Assembly (NCBI RefSeq): GCF_003610535.1 | Contig: NZ_RAPN01000001.1 | Coordinates: 4,044,059 to 4,108,058 of the forward strand | Length of the DNA: 64,000 nt | Direction: 5' to 3' | Origin: Mangrovibacterium diazotrophicum | Lineage (GTDB): Bacteria; Bacteroidota; Bacteroidia; Bacteroidales; Prolixibacteraceae | Shown here: positions 45,788 through 55,523 of the stretch, in pieces | Layout: every line of letters begins with the position of its first letter | Numbering within the stretch: the stretch's first letter is position 1 | The notes under the pieces: model-generated | Database searches by the model: none | Seen by the model: only the letters and a program-made list of their open reading frames with translations | What the model was told of the DNA's origin: nothing | Translations under genes and position numbers: made by a program

Positions 45788-48700
45788 TTAGTCCAGGCTG
45801 TTCATGTCTGATATTTCAGTTGTTTCCTGTTTTTTAATCTTTTCCTGCAAGGTTTGGAAGACGACAAACATGGCCGGGATTACAAGAATACCGATCAACG
45901 TTCCGATTAACATACCTCCAACAGCCCCGGTTCCGATTGAACGGTTACCGTTTGCACCAACACCACCACCAACAACAAGCGGCAACAAGCCAACAATGAA
46001 GGCGAACGAAGTCATTAGGATTGGGCGCAAACGTGCGGTGGCGCCTTCAATGGCGGCCTGCACAATGCTCATTCCGGCTTGGCGTCGCTGCAGGGCAAAC
46101 TCGACAATAAGGATCGCGTTTTTCGCTAACAGACCGATCAACATGATCAAAGAAATTTGCAGGTAAATGTTGTTTTCAACGCCCAGCAAACGAGCGAATA
46201 TAAACGCGCCTGCAATACCGATTGGCAGCGGGAAAATGATCGACAACGGTAGAATGTAACTTTCGTATTGGGCAGCAAGGAAGAAGAAGACGAAAATCAA
46301 ACTCAACGCAAAAATCACGATTGTTTGGTTTCCGGCGTTGATTTCCTCACGTGTAATACCCGAGAACTCGTAGGCATAACCGGTTGGCAGGGTTTGAGCC
46401 GCTACTTCTTTAATCGCGTTAATGGCGTCCCCTGTACTGTATCCGTCGTTAGGGTTACCGGTAACGTTTATTGAAGTGTACATGTTGAAACGGGTGATGT
46501 TTTCGGGCCCGTAAACCCGGCTCAACGAAATAAACTCGGTGATTGGAGCCATCTCTCCACTTGATGTTCTCACTTTAATGCTGTTTAAATCGTCCGGGTT
46601 TCCGCGGAAGGAAGCTTCTGACTGAAGCATCACGCGATATTGTTTCCCGAAGCGGTTGAAATCGGAAGCATAATATCCCCCGATGTAACCTTGCAGGGTT
46701 GAAAGCACTGTACTTACGTCAATTCCCGATTGCATACATCTTGCGGTATTCACATCAACCATGTATTGCGGGAATGCGGTATTGAAAGAAGTTTGTGCGT
46801 ATTGAATTTCAGGGCGCTGGTTCAATGCGCCCAGGAATGCTCCTGCAACTTGTTCGAAGTTTTTAATATCACCCCCTGTTTTGTCTTCCAGTTTCAACTC
46901 AAACCCTCCTGTCACACTAAAGCCTGGAACCATCGGTGGCGAAAATATGATAACGCGGGCATCTTTGATACCTGCAGTCATTCCGTAGAGTTTACCCACA
47001 ATACTGTTTTGGTCTTCTCCTTTTCCGGTACGTTCGTCGAACGGCTTCAAAGCGGCGATTATCATCGCGTAGGAACTACCCTGACCACCAATGAAGGAAT
47101 AGCCGGCTACCATTGAGCGACCGTCAATTTCGGGAACGTTTGCTAAAATTTGATCAACCTGGCGGGCAACTTCAATGGTTTTTTCAGAGGAAGTAGCCGG
47201 AGGCATCGAGATGTCGACAAACACACGGCCTGTATCTTCTGCCGGTACGAAACCTGTTGGTGTTGTTTGCATGAGATATACCAAAACGGCAACGAACGTA
47301 ACGATCATACCTGCAGAAAGCCATTTCTTTTTAACAAAGAAGTTGGTTGTCTTTTGGTACTTTACCGTCATTGTTTCGAAGGCAACGTTGAAGGCAGTAT
47401 AGAATCGGCTCATAAACCCTTTTTTGTGTTTTCCTTCTTCGTTGTGCGGTTTCAGGAAGATAGCACAAAGCGCGGGACTTAAGGTCAACGCATTGATGGC
47501 GGAGAGGATGATGGAGACGGTGAGGGTGATACCGAACTGGCGATAGAACACCCCGGTAGTACCGGTAATGAAAGTAACCGGGATAAATACGGCAGCCATA
47601 ACAAGGGTAATGGAGATGATCGCCGTTGAGATTTCGCTCATTGCCGATATTGAGGCTGTTCGTGCATTTTTTGCTCCCTGGTCGAGTTTGGCATGTACCG
47701 CTTCAACCACCACAATCGCATCGTCGACTACAATCCCGATTGCCAGCACCAGCGCGAAAAGCGTCAGCAGGTTGATGGTAAAACCAAACAGGTTCAGGAA
47801 GAAGAAGGTACCGATGATCGACACCGGAACAGCAATTGCCGGAATTAAAGTAGCCCGGAAATCTTGCAGGAAGATAAACACCACGATAAACACAAGGATA
47901 AATGCTTCGAGCAGGGTATGCAATACTTTCTCGATTGAGCTGTCCAGGAAGTCGTTGGTATTCATCAGTATTTGGTAATCAACTCCCGGAGGGAAGCTTT
48001 TGGAGGCTTCTTCAATTACGTCCTGACATTGAATAATAACATCGCGGGCGTTTGAGCCTGCAGCCTGGAAAATGGCCATGGCAACCCCAGGTTTATTCAT
48101 GGTTGCTGTCGTCATGGAATAGTTTAAGGCTCCCATCTCAATGCGGGCAACATCCTTTAATCTTAAAATATTACCGTCGGCATCTGCCTTAATGATGATA
48201 TTCTCGAATTCGCTCGGCTCCCTGAGCTTTCCTTTGTAGCGGAGAACGTACTCGAATGTTTGATCGTTTTGCTGACCAAAGCGACCGGGCGCAGCTTCCA
48301 GGTTTTGCGCTGCAATGGCAGCGGTAACGTCTGAAGGCATTAAATTATAGTTTGCCATCACGTCCGGACGGAGCCACACGCGCATGGAATAGTCTTTGGC
48401 ACCGAAAACCATCGCTTCACCAACCCCGGTTACCCGCTGGATTTGGGGAAGAACGTTGATTTTTGAGTAGTTCTGCAGGAAGGTTTCATCGTATTGCCCA
48501 TTTGGGCTGTATATCGAGAATACCAAAAGCATGTTGTTCTGACGTTTCGCTGTGGTAACACCAGCTTTCGTTACTTCAGCAGGAAGAAGCGCATTGGCTT
48601 GAGCTACACGGTTCTGTACGTTTACCGCCGCCATGTCGGGGTCGGTACCTTGCTTGAAATAAACTTCGATCGTTGCCGATCCGGTGTTACTGGCAGAAGA

Positions 48701-48937
48701 GGTCATGTAGATCATGTTTTCTACACCATTGATCTGTTCTTCAAGCGGGATAATCACGCTGTTCATCACGGTTGCGGCATCGGCTCCGGTGTAGGTTGCC
48801 GATACCCGGATGGTTGGCGGTGCAATATCCGGGTACTGTTCGATGGGGAGGGTGGTTATTCCCAAGACCCCAAGGATCACTAATATGATAGAAACGACCG
48901 TGGAGAGAACCGGTCTTTCAATAAATTTTCTAAACAT
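45788..48937 (-). CDS. RND multidrug efflux transporter (AcrB/HAE1 type)
   Basis: 1049 residues with 12 membrane helices and two large periplasmic loops. N terminus FIERPVLSTVVSIILVILG is typical of HAE1 pumps; the proton-relay Asp-Asp pair is in VLAIGIVVDDAIVVVEA, and the C-terminal half repeats the fold (LLAKNAILIVEFA). It exports drugs or other hydrophobic compounds using the proton gradient. The length and motifs point to drug rather than metal export. Confidence 0.95.
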   Translation of the reverse strand: MFRKFIERPVLSTVVSIILVILGVLGITTLPIEQYPDIAPPTIRVSATYTGADAATVMNSVIIPLEEQINGVENMIYMTSSASNTGSATIEVYFKQGTDPDMAAVNVQNRVAQANALLPAEVTKAGVTTAKRQNNMLLVFSIYSPNGQYDETFLQNYSKINVLPQIQRVTGVGEAMVFGAKDYSMRVWLRPDVMANYNLMPSDVTAAIAAQNLEAAPGRFGQQNDQTFEYVLRYKGKLREPSEFENIIIKADADGNILRLKDVARIEMGALNYSMTTATMNKPGVAMAIFQAAGSNARDVIIQCQDVIEEASKSFPPGVDYQILMNTNDFLDSSIEKVLHTLLEAFILVFIVVFIFLQDFRATLIPAIAVPVSIIGTFFFLNLFGFTINLLTLFALVLAIGIVVDDAIVVVEAVHAKLDQGAKNARTASISAMSEISTAIISITLVMAAVFIPVTFITGTTGVFYRQFGITLTVSIILSAINALTLSPALCAIFLKPHNEEGKHKKGFMSRFYTAFNVAFETMTVKYQKTTNFFVKKKWLSAGMIVTFVAVLVYLMQTTPTGFVPAEDTGRVFVDISMPPATSSEKTIEVARQVDQILANVPEIDGRSMVAGYSFIGGQGSSYAMIIAALKPFDERTGKGEDQNSIVGKLYGMTAGIKDARVIIFSPPMVPGFSVTGGFELKLEDKTGGDIKNFEQVAGAFLGALNQRPEIQYAQTSFNTAFPQYMVDVNTARCMQSGIDVSTVLSTLQGYIGGYYASDFNRFGKQYRVMLQSEASFRGNPDDLNSIKVRTSSGEMAPITEFISLSRVYGPENITRFNMYTSINVTGNPNDGYSTGDAINAIKEVAAQTLPTGYAYEFSGITREEINAGNQTIVIFALSLIFVFFFLAAQYESYILPLSIIFPLPIGIAGAFIFARLLGVENNIYLQISLIMLIGLLAKNAILIVEFALQRRQAGMSIVQAAIEGATARLRPILMTSFAFIVGLLPLVVGGGVGANGNRSIGTGAVGGMLIGTLIGILVIPAMFVVFQTLQEKIKKQETTEISDMNSLD

Positions 48938-48953
48938 GTTCGTCGAGTTAAGA

Positions 48954-50123
48954 TTACTGATTGGAGCTGTTGCTGTCGATCGCTTGCTGAGTTTCGACCT
49001 TCGGTTTTATTTCCGTTCCGTCGCGCAAGCTGCTTATTCCTTCAAGTACAACTTTATCGCCGGCTTTCAGACCGCTTGTCACGATGTATGAATCTTTCAG
49101 GTTTCCGGTTACAACCTCTATCAGTGTGTTTACAACTTTGTTTTCCTCGTTAACTGTGTAGGCAAAGTGCTTGTTTTGAATTTCAACTGTAGCTTTTTGT
49201 GGAATGATGATCGCATTGGTATAATGTTGCGGAATGCGAACTGCGCCACTACTGCCTGAACGCAAAACGCCTTCCGGATTATAGAACGATGCGCGGATGT
49301 TGATTGCCCCGGTTGTTTGATCCACGATTCCACTGGCTGTTTCAACTTTACCTTTGTTGGCGTAAATCGCACTGGTTGGTAAAACCAGGTCAACAGCCGG
49401 GAGATTTTCGAGTTTCTGCTTCGTGCTGGCACCTTCCAAATCCTGCGTCATTGTCAGAAATTCTGTTTCATTCATCGAAAAATACGCGTACATATTTGCG
49501 GTGTTCGAAACAGTGGTCAAAGGTTGGGTAATGGTGCTGCTAACCAAGCTACCAACACGATATGGGAAATTGCCAATGATGCCGTTTGTAGGGCTGGTAA
49601 TTAAAGTGTATCCCAAATTCGCTTTAGCGTTGGCAACGTTCGCGTTTGCATTTGCCAGTTGCGCTTCGGCTGAGGCCAGAGCTGTTTTTGCCGATTCCAG
49701 CTCAAATTCACTGATGATGTTTTTATCGACCAGAGGTTGTGTTTTGTCAACATTGATTTTCGCCGTTGAAACCTGAGCTTCAGCAACTTTTACCTGAGCC
49801 TCGGCGGAGCGAACTTGTGCCTGTAGGTCGTTGGCATTCAGTCGGAACAGAACTTGTCCTTTCTTTACAAGATCACCTTCGTCAACCATGATTTCTTCAA
49901 TGTATCCTGCAACCCGCGGACGGATTTCAACGGTTTGGGAACCTTGCAGCGTTGTTGGGTAGTCTTTGTAAAGTGTGATGTCCTGAGGTTGTAGGGATAC
50001 AACGTTGTATTCCCGTACCTGCCCGGCCATACCGGTCTGCCCTCCTTTTGAATTAGAGCAAGAGTATACCGCTAACAGGATCGCGATAAAACTTAAATTC
50101 TTGAATTGCATAATTGTTTTCAT
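48954..50123 (-). CDS. RND efflux periplasmic adaptor (membrane fusion protein)
   Basis: 389 residues. Lipobox VYSCSN (about Cys22), a beta-barrel/lipoyl part (EIRPRVAGYIEEIMVDEGDLVKK split by the hairpin), a long Ala-rich coiled-coil hairpin (about 95-165) and the C-terminal membrane-proximal domain. It bridges the pump and the outer-membrane duct. An ATG four codons downstream is also possible. Its start is 40 bases after the MarR gene. Confidence 0.94.
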   Translation of the reverse strand: MKTIMQFKNLSFIAILLAVYSCSNSKGGQTGMAGQVREYNVVSLQPQDITLYKDYPTTLQGSQTVEIRPRVAGYIEEIMVDEGDLVKKGQVLFRLNANDLQAQVRSAEAQVKVAEAQVSTAKINVDKTQPLVDKNIISEFELESAKTALASAEAQLANANANVANAKANLGYTLITSPTNGIIGNFPYRVGSLVSSTITQPLTTVSNTANMYAYFSMNETEFLTMTQDLEGASTKQKLENLPAVDLVLPTSAIYANKGKVETASGIVDQTTGAINIRASFYNPEGVLRSGSSGAVRIPQHYTNAIIIPQKATVEIQNKHFAYTVNEENKVVNTLIEVVTGNLKDSYIVTSGLKAGDKVVLEGISSLRDGTEIKPKVETQQAIDSNSSNQ

Positions 50124-50163
50124 GTTATTGTGATATTTGGAAAAATCTATTTAGTTGCATTTG

Positions 50164-50613
50164 TCAACATTTGCATTGTTCGGGTTCATGGCCTGTATTG
50201 CGTTGAATTTTTTCGATTACATTTTCAAAATTTTTTAGTTCTTCAGTGGATACGCCCTGGAGTAGTTCTGCCGACAACGTTTGGGCTATACTTTTTGAAA
50301 ATGTGAGTGCATCGTAGCCTTTTTGGGTCAAGATGAGATTCTTTTTTCGTTTGTCTTCTTTGTCCGGAAGTCGAACAACATATCTTTTTTCGAGCAATGT
50401 GTTAATCTGACGTAAGATTATTGATTTGTCCTTTTGGAGTTCATTCGACAAATCTTGCTGCGTGATATTTTCATTTTGGCTGAGCTGGTGTAAGATGATA
50501 AATTGTTCGAGGCTCAGTTCTATGTCATGTTTTTTAAATTCAGCTATAAAGCATAGCTTCACCATTTGCATGGTTTGTCCCAATAAGTATGTCAGTGGTT
50601 TTTGCGTATTCAT
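50164..50613 (-). CDS. MarR-family transcriptional regulator
   Basis: 149 residues with the winged-helix fold (NITQQDLSNELQKDKSIILRQINTL for recognition; LPDKEDKRKKNLILTQKGYD for the wing). As the first gene of the efflux operon it probably represses it and is released by a ligand of the pump. The C terminus ends with a Cys-Lys-Cys, a possible redox or metal-sensitive tail. Confidence 0.92.
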   Translation of the reverse strand: MNTQKPLTYLLGQTMQMVKLCFIAEFKKHDIELSLEQFIILHQLSQNENITQQDLSNELQKDKSIILRQINTLLEKRYVVRLPDKEDKRKKNLILTQKGYDALTFSKSIAQTLSAELLQGVSTEELKNFENVIEKIQRNTGHEPEQCKC

Positions 50614-50806
50614 CTTATTCTTGATTTTCGAAACGCAAATATACAGTCAATTAGTTGCTAAAGTCAACTAAATTCCATTTCGTTAATATAAATTTAAGAT
50701 TTAATAGTCCTAAATATTGATATTCAGCAGTTTGCTTTTTGAGCTTTGGCGCTCCAATATTAAGTGAATGTTTCGGAAGGGAGATGAACCCCGTTTTTCA
50801 GCATTT

Positions 50807-51844
50807 TTATTTTTTCGGTGTGTTCTTTTTCCGGCGTTGTAGCCAGCGGTCTCGCGCCAGTTGCTGCATATCTGCCTGGGTGTCTCTTTCGTCGGTAATC
50901 TCGAGCCCCAGGATTGTTTCAATAATATCCTCCATCGTTACAATCCCTTCCGTGCCGCCATATTCACTGATAACTAAAGCAATGTGTTCCTTCGCGACCA
51001 GTAGCTTCTCAAACAATTTTGGAATACTGATATTTTCGTAACATGTAATAATAGAACGCTTCTCCTCCAGCAGAGTTTTGTTGTTTTCGTCTTCCAGCAA
51101 ATGTTCCAATATATCCTGTTTTAGCACATAACCGGTAATTTGATCGATGTTATCGCGGTAAACGGGAATGCGAGAGAATTGAAGGAAGGGTGGGTGCTCA
51201 AAAAATTCCTTTGCAGAAAGTGCTTCGCGCGCTGCCGTTATTACGGTTCGCGGAGTCATAATATCTTTCACTTTAAGGTTCTTCAATTGGATGAGGTTGA
51301 CGATTGTTTTGGTTTCCAGTTCGTCGAACACACCTTCTTCTCCACCTACTGAAGCGAGCATGGCGATTTCTTCGCGGCTCACTGTTCCCGAAATTTTGCC
51401 GCGCGAAAAAGCCTTTGTAATCAGTTCGGACAAAATGACCAGCGGATAGGTAATAATAATAAAGGCCTGGATCAACCGGGCGGATGGCAGGGCGAGGCTG
51501 CGCCAATACAATGCACCTACTGTTTTGGGGATAATTTCAGAGAACACAAGAATTAATAATGTAAGCACGGCGCTGACAATTCCAAAGTAAACCTCTCCAA
51601 AAATCTTTGTCGCCTCGGCACCTACACCCGCAGCACCGATCGTGTGAGCAATGGTATTTAATGTAAGTATAGCGGCCAGCGGTCGGTCGATGTTGTTTTT
51701 GATCCGCTTCAGCAAGGCTGCTGACCGGTGCTTCTCTTTTTCTTTTAAATAGATAAAGGGCAGACTGACCGAGAGGATGACCGATTCCAAAACGGAACAT
51801 AGAAAAGAAATGCCGAGGGCGAGAAGGAGGTAGAATAGCAACAT
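50807..51844 (-). CDS. CNNM/CorC-like membrane protein with CBS pair
   Basis: 345 residues. An N-terminal DUF21 membrane domain (about 1-170, LCSVLESVILSVSLPF and FSEIIPKTVG) is followed by two CBS domains (about 190-325, VKDIMTPRTVI and GTEGIVTMEDIIETILG). The third CorC/HlyC C-terminal domain is missing and the protein ends in a basic tail (RKKNTPKK). Members take part in Mg2+ or Na+ homeostasis; the name hemolysin is historical. It is divergent from nifH. Confidence 0.9.
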   Translation of the reverse strand: MLLFYLLLALGISFLCSVLESVILSVSLPFIYLKEKEKHRSAALLKRIKNNIDRPLAAILTLNTIAHTIGAAGVGAEATKIFGEVYFGIVSAVLTLLILVFSEIIPKTVGALYWRSLALPSARLIQAFIIITYPLVILSELITKAFSRGKISGTVSREEIAMLASVGGEEGVFDELETKTIVNLIQLKNLKVKDIMTPRTVITAAREALSAKEFFEHPPFLQFSRIPVYRDNIDQITGYVLKQDILEHLLEDENNKTLLEEKRSIITCYENISIPKLFEKLLVAKEHIALVISEYGGTEGIVTMEDIIETILGLEITDERDTQADMQQLARDRWLQRRKKNTPKK

Positions 51845-51956
51845 TGTAGTAATAATTAGGTATTAAATGACAAATGTTTTGCTTTTTGAGTCAATGACCC
51901 ATCAAAAAATCACAATAAATAGGGATATCGTGCCAAAGTGAAAATTACATCATTGT

Positions 51957-52098
51957 TACAAAATTGTAGTGGCTACACTGATAGAAAACGCTGAAACCCC
52001 TGTAAATCCTAGGATTATGCTCTAAAACATAGAATGTGATTGAATAAGCGCTATCCTACCAAAATGTAGGAATTTTAAGGGTGTGCCAAACCGTGGCA
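51957..52098 (+). promoter_or_regulatory. Array of inverted repeats upstream of nifH
   Basis: Five perfect inverted repeats lie in this AT-rich stretch: TACAA-AA-TTGTA (51957-51968), TGTAG-TGG-CTACA (51965-51977), AATCCTAGGATT (52005-52016), TCCTAC-CAAAAT-GTAGGA (52054-52071) and TGCCA-AACCG-TGGCA (52084-52098). They lie 110-250 bases before the predicted transcript start, the range of enhancer sites for sigma-54 activators. The classical NifA site TGT-N10-ACA is not found; TGT-N7-ACA is. Apart from these and the promoter, 51845-52245 holds nothing else I can name. Confidence 0.45.
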
Positions 52099-52140
52099 AA
52101 AAATTATTAGTCGTCTAAGTAGCAGATAATCAACGCTTAG

Positions 52141-53070
<930 letters not shown>

Positions 53071-53133
53071 TCAATCCCAAACCAAAAACCACCCCTTTCA
53101 ACTAACTAACTTTTTAATATAGGAGAATAGAAC

Positions 53134-53460
53134 ATGTTAATGATCAGAGCAATAATCCGTCCAGAGAAATCAAGCAAAGTACTGACTGCCCTTTTTGAAG
53201 CTGGCTACCCTGCAGTGACAAAAATTCCGGTTGTTGGTCGCGGAAAACAAAGAGGTATCAAAATCGGCGAAATCACTTACGATGAGCTTCCTAAAGAAAT
53301 GTTGATTGTAGTGGTTAACGACGAAGACAAGGACTATGTAATCAAAACTATCATGGATACAGCGGTTACATCACCTAAAGGTGCCTTCGGTGACGGTAAA
53401 ATCTTTGTGACTCAGGTGGAAGAAGCCTATACCATCAGTCGCGGATCTAAAGAATTATAA
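53134..53460 (+). CDS. nifI1: NifI1, PII-family regulator of nitrogenase
   Basis: 108 residues of the PII (GlnB) superfamily, with FGDGKIFVTQVEEAYTI in the C-terminal signature and a T-loop region (VGRGKQRGIKIGEITYDELP) unlike GlnB/GlnK. The uridylylation Tyr of GlnB is not in place. Known NifI1/NifI2 pairs bind the dinitrogenase and block it when 2-oxoglutarate is low. A good AGGAG precedes the ATG. It lies between nifH and nifD, the typical place. Confidence 0.94.
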   Translation: MLMIRAIIRPEKSSKVLTALFEAGYPAVTKIPVVGRGKQRGIKIGEITYDELPKEMLIVVVNDEDKDYVIKTIMDTAVTSPKGAFGDGKIFVTQVEEAYTISRGSKEL

Positions 53461-53480
53461 ACCTTTTAAAATCCACGACT

Positions 53481-53855
53481 ATGAAAATGATCATGGCGAT
53501 TATTCGCATCGACAAAATGAACGAGACAAAAAAAGCCTTAACCGAAGCAGGAATTACTTCGATGACTGCTACCGGAAAAGTTTTCGGACGTGGAAAAGGC
53601 CTTTGGGACGCTAAAGTAATGGAAGGCGCCAAAAACGACCAACCAGAAGCATTAGCCCTTCTCGGGAATGAGCCCAGACTCAGACCACAGCGTGTATTAA
53701 ATATTGCTGTTTCTGATGAAAACGTTCAATTAACAATTGACACGATTATGGAAGTAAACCAGACACCCGCAGCAGGCGACGGAAAAATCTTCGTCATGCC
53801 TTTGGGAGACGCCATCCGCGTTCGTACTGGTGAAACAGGCACAACAATCCTTTGA
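53481..53855 (+). CDS. nifI2: NifI2, PII-family regulator of nitrogenase
   Basis: 124 residues, PII superfamily, longer than NifI1 because of its T-loop (residues about 35-65, GRGKGLWDAKVMEGAKNDQP). The C-terminal signature GDGKIFVMPLGDAIRVRTGE is clear. It forms mixed oligomers with NifI1 in the known methanogen system. It starts 20 bases after nifI1 and ends 15 bases before nifD. Confidence 0.94.
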   Translation: MKMIMAIIRIDKMNETKKALTEAGITSMTATGKVFGRGKGLWDAKVMEGAKNDQPEALALLGNEPRLRPQRVLNIAVSDENVQLTIDTIMEVNQTPAAGDGKIFVMPLGDAIRVRTGETGTTIL

Positions 53856-53870
53856 TAAATTGAAAAAGTT

Positions 53871-55508
53871 ATGGTAAAGAAAAAAGATTATACAAACGGA
53901 CTGCCGGATCCAACACCTTTGATTGAAGACATTCTCGCAAAGTATCCGCGCAAAGTCGCTAAAAAACGCGACAAAGCCATGGTAATCAACGATCCGGAAA
54001 AAGATCAGGAAATCCAGGCTAACGTTCGGACTATCCCAGGTATCATTACACAACGCGGTTGTACTTACGCAGGATGTAAAGGGGTAGTATTAGGACCAAC
54101 ACGCGACATCGTTAACATCGTACACGGACCAATCGGTTGTAGCTTCTACGCATGGTTAACTCGTCGTAACCAAACTGCTCCGGCAGAAGGCGAAGGAAAC
54201 TTCATTCCTTATGCTTTCTCAACTGATATGCAAGACGAAAACATCGTATTCGGTGGTGAAGTAAAATTGAAAGAAGCAATTCGCGAAGCTTTCGAACTGT
54301 TCCATCCTCGTGCAATCGGTGTCTTCTCTACTTGTCCTGTAGGTTTGATCGGTGACGACGTTCACGCTGTTTCCCGCGAAATGAAAGCAGAATTAGGAAT
54401 CAACATCTTTGGTTTCAGCTGCGAAGGTTACCGCGGTGTATCTCAGTCTGCAGGTCACCACATTGCAAACAACCAGGTATTTTCTCACTTGGTAGGTAAA
54501 AACGACAAAGAACGTATCGGTAAATTCCAGGTTAACCTGTTGGGTGAATATAACATCGGTGGTGATGCTTTCGAAATCGAAAGACTGTTCGAAGAAGCAG
54601 GAATCACTCTGATCTCAACTTTCTCAGGTAACTCAACTACCGAAAGCATGGAATATGCGCACACTGCCGACTTGAACATGGTAATGTGTCACCGTTCAAT
54701 CAACTACATCGCTGAGATGATGGAAGAGAAATACGGTATTCCTTGGATCAAAGTAAACTTTGTAGGTGCTACTTCAGCTGCCAAATCATTGAAAAAGATC
54801 GCTGAATACTTCGACGACGCAGAATTGACTGCAAAAGTTGACGCTATCGTTGAACGCGAAATGGCAAAAGTAGAAGCAGTTCGTTTGGCTGTGAAACCTA
54901 AAGTAGAAGGCAAATTAGCGATGATGTTCGTAGGTGGATCTCGTGCTCACCACTACCAGGATCTGTTCGAAGAATTAGGAATCCGCGTAGTATCTGCAGG
55001 TTACGAGTTCGCTCACCGCGATGACTACGAAGGACGTAAAGTAATCCCGAATATCAAAATCGACGCTGATACTCGTAACATCGAAGAATTGACTGTAACT
55101 AAAACTGAGAACCCAGCTCTTTGGAGAGAAGACTTGGTTGCTAAGAAAGCTGATTTGGAAGCTAAAGGTTACGCATTCGCCGACTACGAAGGTATGATGC
55201 CTCAAATGAAAAAGAATTCATTGGTTATTGATGACGTGAACCACTGGGAAACTGAAAAACTAATCGAATTCTATCAGCCAGACGTTTTCTGTGCCGGTAT
55301 TAAAGAAAAATATGTGGTACAAAAATTCGGCGTCCCTCTGAAACAGTTGCATAACTACGATGCTGGCGGCCCTTACACTTGTTTTGACGGTGCTGTTAAC
55401 TTCTACAAAGAAATGCAACGTATGCTGGATACAAAAATTTGGAAACTGGTTGATACTCCATGGAAAAATGAACCGGAGATCGTTGGAAGTATGACCATTG
55501 AAGCTTAA
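53871..55508 (+). CDS. nifD: Nitrogenase molybdenum-iron protein alpha chain
   Basis: 545 residues. P-cluster ligands C64, C90 and C155 (RGCTYAGCKGV, GPIGCSFYAW, STCPVGLIGDD) are present; FeMo-co ligands are C273 (MVMCHRSINY) and H494 (QLHNYDAGGPY). Q192 and H196 near the substrate site are conserved (RGVSQSAGHHIAN). An insertion of about 50 residues around 380-450 (AHRDDYEGRKVIPNIKIDAD) is shared with clostridial NifD and marks the cluster III type. No delta (G) subunit gene is present, so it is not a V- or Fe-only enzyme. Confidence 0.98.
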   Translation: MVKKKDYTNGLPDPTPLIEDILAKYPRKVAKKRDKAMVINDPEKDQEIQANVRTIPGIITQRGCTYAGCKGVVLGPTRDIVNIVHGPIGCSFYAWLTRRNQTAPAEGEGNFIPYAFSTDMQDENIVFGGEVKLKEAIREAFELFHPRAIGVFSTCPVGLIGDDVHAVSREMKAELGINIFGFSCEGYRGVSQSAGHHIANNQVFSHLVGKNDKERIGKFQVNLLGEYNIGGDAFEIERLFEEAGITLISTFSGNSTTESMEYAHTADLNMVMCHRSINYIAEMMEEKYGIPWIKVNFVGATSAAKSLKKIAEYFDDAELTAKVDAIVEREMAKVEAVRLAVKPKVEGKLAMMFVGGSRAHHYQDLFEELGIRVVSAGYEFAHRDDYEGRKVIPNIKIDADTRNIEELTVTKTENPALWREDLVAKKADLEAKGYAFADYEGMMPQMKKNSLVIDDVNHWETEKLIEFYQPDVFCAGIKEKYVVQKFGVPLKQLHNYDAGGPYTCFDGAVNFYKEMQRMLDTKIWKLVDTPWKNEPEIVGSMTIEA

Positions 55509-55523
55509 TAAGGAGGATATATC

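Noticed and set aside
50807..51844. CNNM/CBS gene as a nif-linked transporter because it is next to nifH
   Set aside because: It is divergent, lacks a sigma-54 promoter on its side, and belongs to a widespread housekeeping family.
52094..52110. A second -24/-12 promoter starting TGGCAAAAAATT
   Set aside because: No GC dinucleotide at the -12 position.
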